DNA of 6,705 nt from Candidatus Sumerlaeota bacterium. Its GTDB lineage: Bacteria > Sumerlaeota > T1SED10-198M. The DNA is taken from assembly GCA_003554345.1 (NCBI GenBank), contig PWGE01000270.1, positions 1-6,705 on the forward strand, given 5' to 3'. A program made the translations under genes and the position numbers. The notes beneath the pieces were generated by a model that searched no databases, was not told the DNA's origin, and was given only the letters and a program-made list of their open reading frames with translations. Shown here piece after piece: positions 6,493-6,705 of this stretch. Numbering within the stretch: position 1 is the stretch's first letter; each line of letters starts with the position of its first letter.

Positions 6493-6705
6493 GGACAAAA
6501 GGTACATCCGATAGGTTTTCGATTAGGAAACTTAAGACACTGGGAATCCATCTGGTTTGCTGACAGGAGAAACTATGGCAATCAGCTGGTAGAAGACTTA
6601 AATATACGAAAATATCTGGAGAAACGCTTAGAGCATGCTGCAGTGAGCAAGATAGAAATAAACCGGGTGGCTGGAAACAAGATTAGAGTAGTCATTTTTA
6701 CGGCC
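6490..6705 (+). CDS. rpsC: Small ribosomal subunit protein S3 (uS3), 5' part, C-terminus outside window
   Basis: S3 is a 30S head protein at the mRNA entry channel, with helicase-like and mRNA-guiding functions together with S4 and S5. The open frame from GTG 6490 runs 72 codons to the window edge without a stop. It begins MGQKVHPIGFRLGNLRHW and continues through VEDLNIRKYLEKRLEHAAVS (37–56) and KIEINRVAGNKIRVVIFTA at the edge, corresponding to the start of the KH domain. The family is usually about 210–240 residues, so roughly two thirds is missing. The INRVAGNKIRV segment looks about one residue longer than the common form. The gene follows rplV by 18 nt, as expected in the S10 operon, and rplP would be expected next beyond the window. 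Confidence 0.96.
   Translation, partial: MGQKVHPIGFRLGNLRHWESIWFADRRNYGNQLVEDLNIRKYLEKRLEHAAVSKIEINRVAGNKIRVVIFTA

Overview
The window is a contiguous piece of a bacterial str–S10 ribosomal-protein locus, with every gene on the + strand. The order is rpsL (3' part), rpsG, fusA, rpsJ, rplC, rplD, rplW, rplB, rpsS, rplV and rpsC (5' part). All products are recognisable translation proteins. Both ends are cut by the window edges and not by any visible damage. The DNA is slightly AT-rich, genes are tightly packed and most starts have clear GGAGG-type Shine-Dalgarno sequences, so this is an ordinary bacterial chromosome. I cannot name the phylum. The EF-G shares wording with paralogues that I associate with deltaproteobacteria and spirochaetes. 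S10 has a stretch ([20 protein letters not shown]) resembling alphaproteobacterial S10, and the tuf-less fusA–rpsJ order recalls chlamydiae and possibly other PVC bacteria. These hints conflict, so the source is probably a lineage far from the usual reference genomes.

Layout: positions 1–773 hold the end of S12 and all of S7, 40 nt apart. A 118-nt gap follows, carrying a perfect 9-bp GC-rich hairpin with a short T tract (827–855), then EF-G (892–2976). No tuf gene follows fusA. Instead there is a 93-nt gap with a plausible sigma-70-type promoter whose -35 lies in the last codons of fusA, and then S10. From rpsJ onward the genes for S10, L3, L4, L23, L2, S19, L22 and S3 are separated by -4 to +37 nt, a typical co-transcribed S10 operon. 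rplD and rplW overlap by ATGA.

Together the genes encode the decoding and head proteins of the 30S subunit (S12, S7, S10, S19, S3), proteins of the 50S peptidyl-transferase centre and exit tunnel (L2, L3, L4, L22, L23), and the translocase EF-G. EF-Tu must be encoded elsewhere.

I found no novel system, mobile element, CRISPR array, RNA gene or accessory gene. The points worth a second look are local: the missing tuf with an apparent replacement promoter, the hairpin before fusA, unusual residues in EF-G domains IV and V, unusual residues in the L4 and L22 exit-tunnel loops, and a competing out-of-frame start in front of rpsJ.
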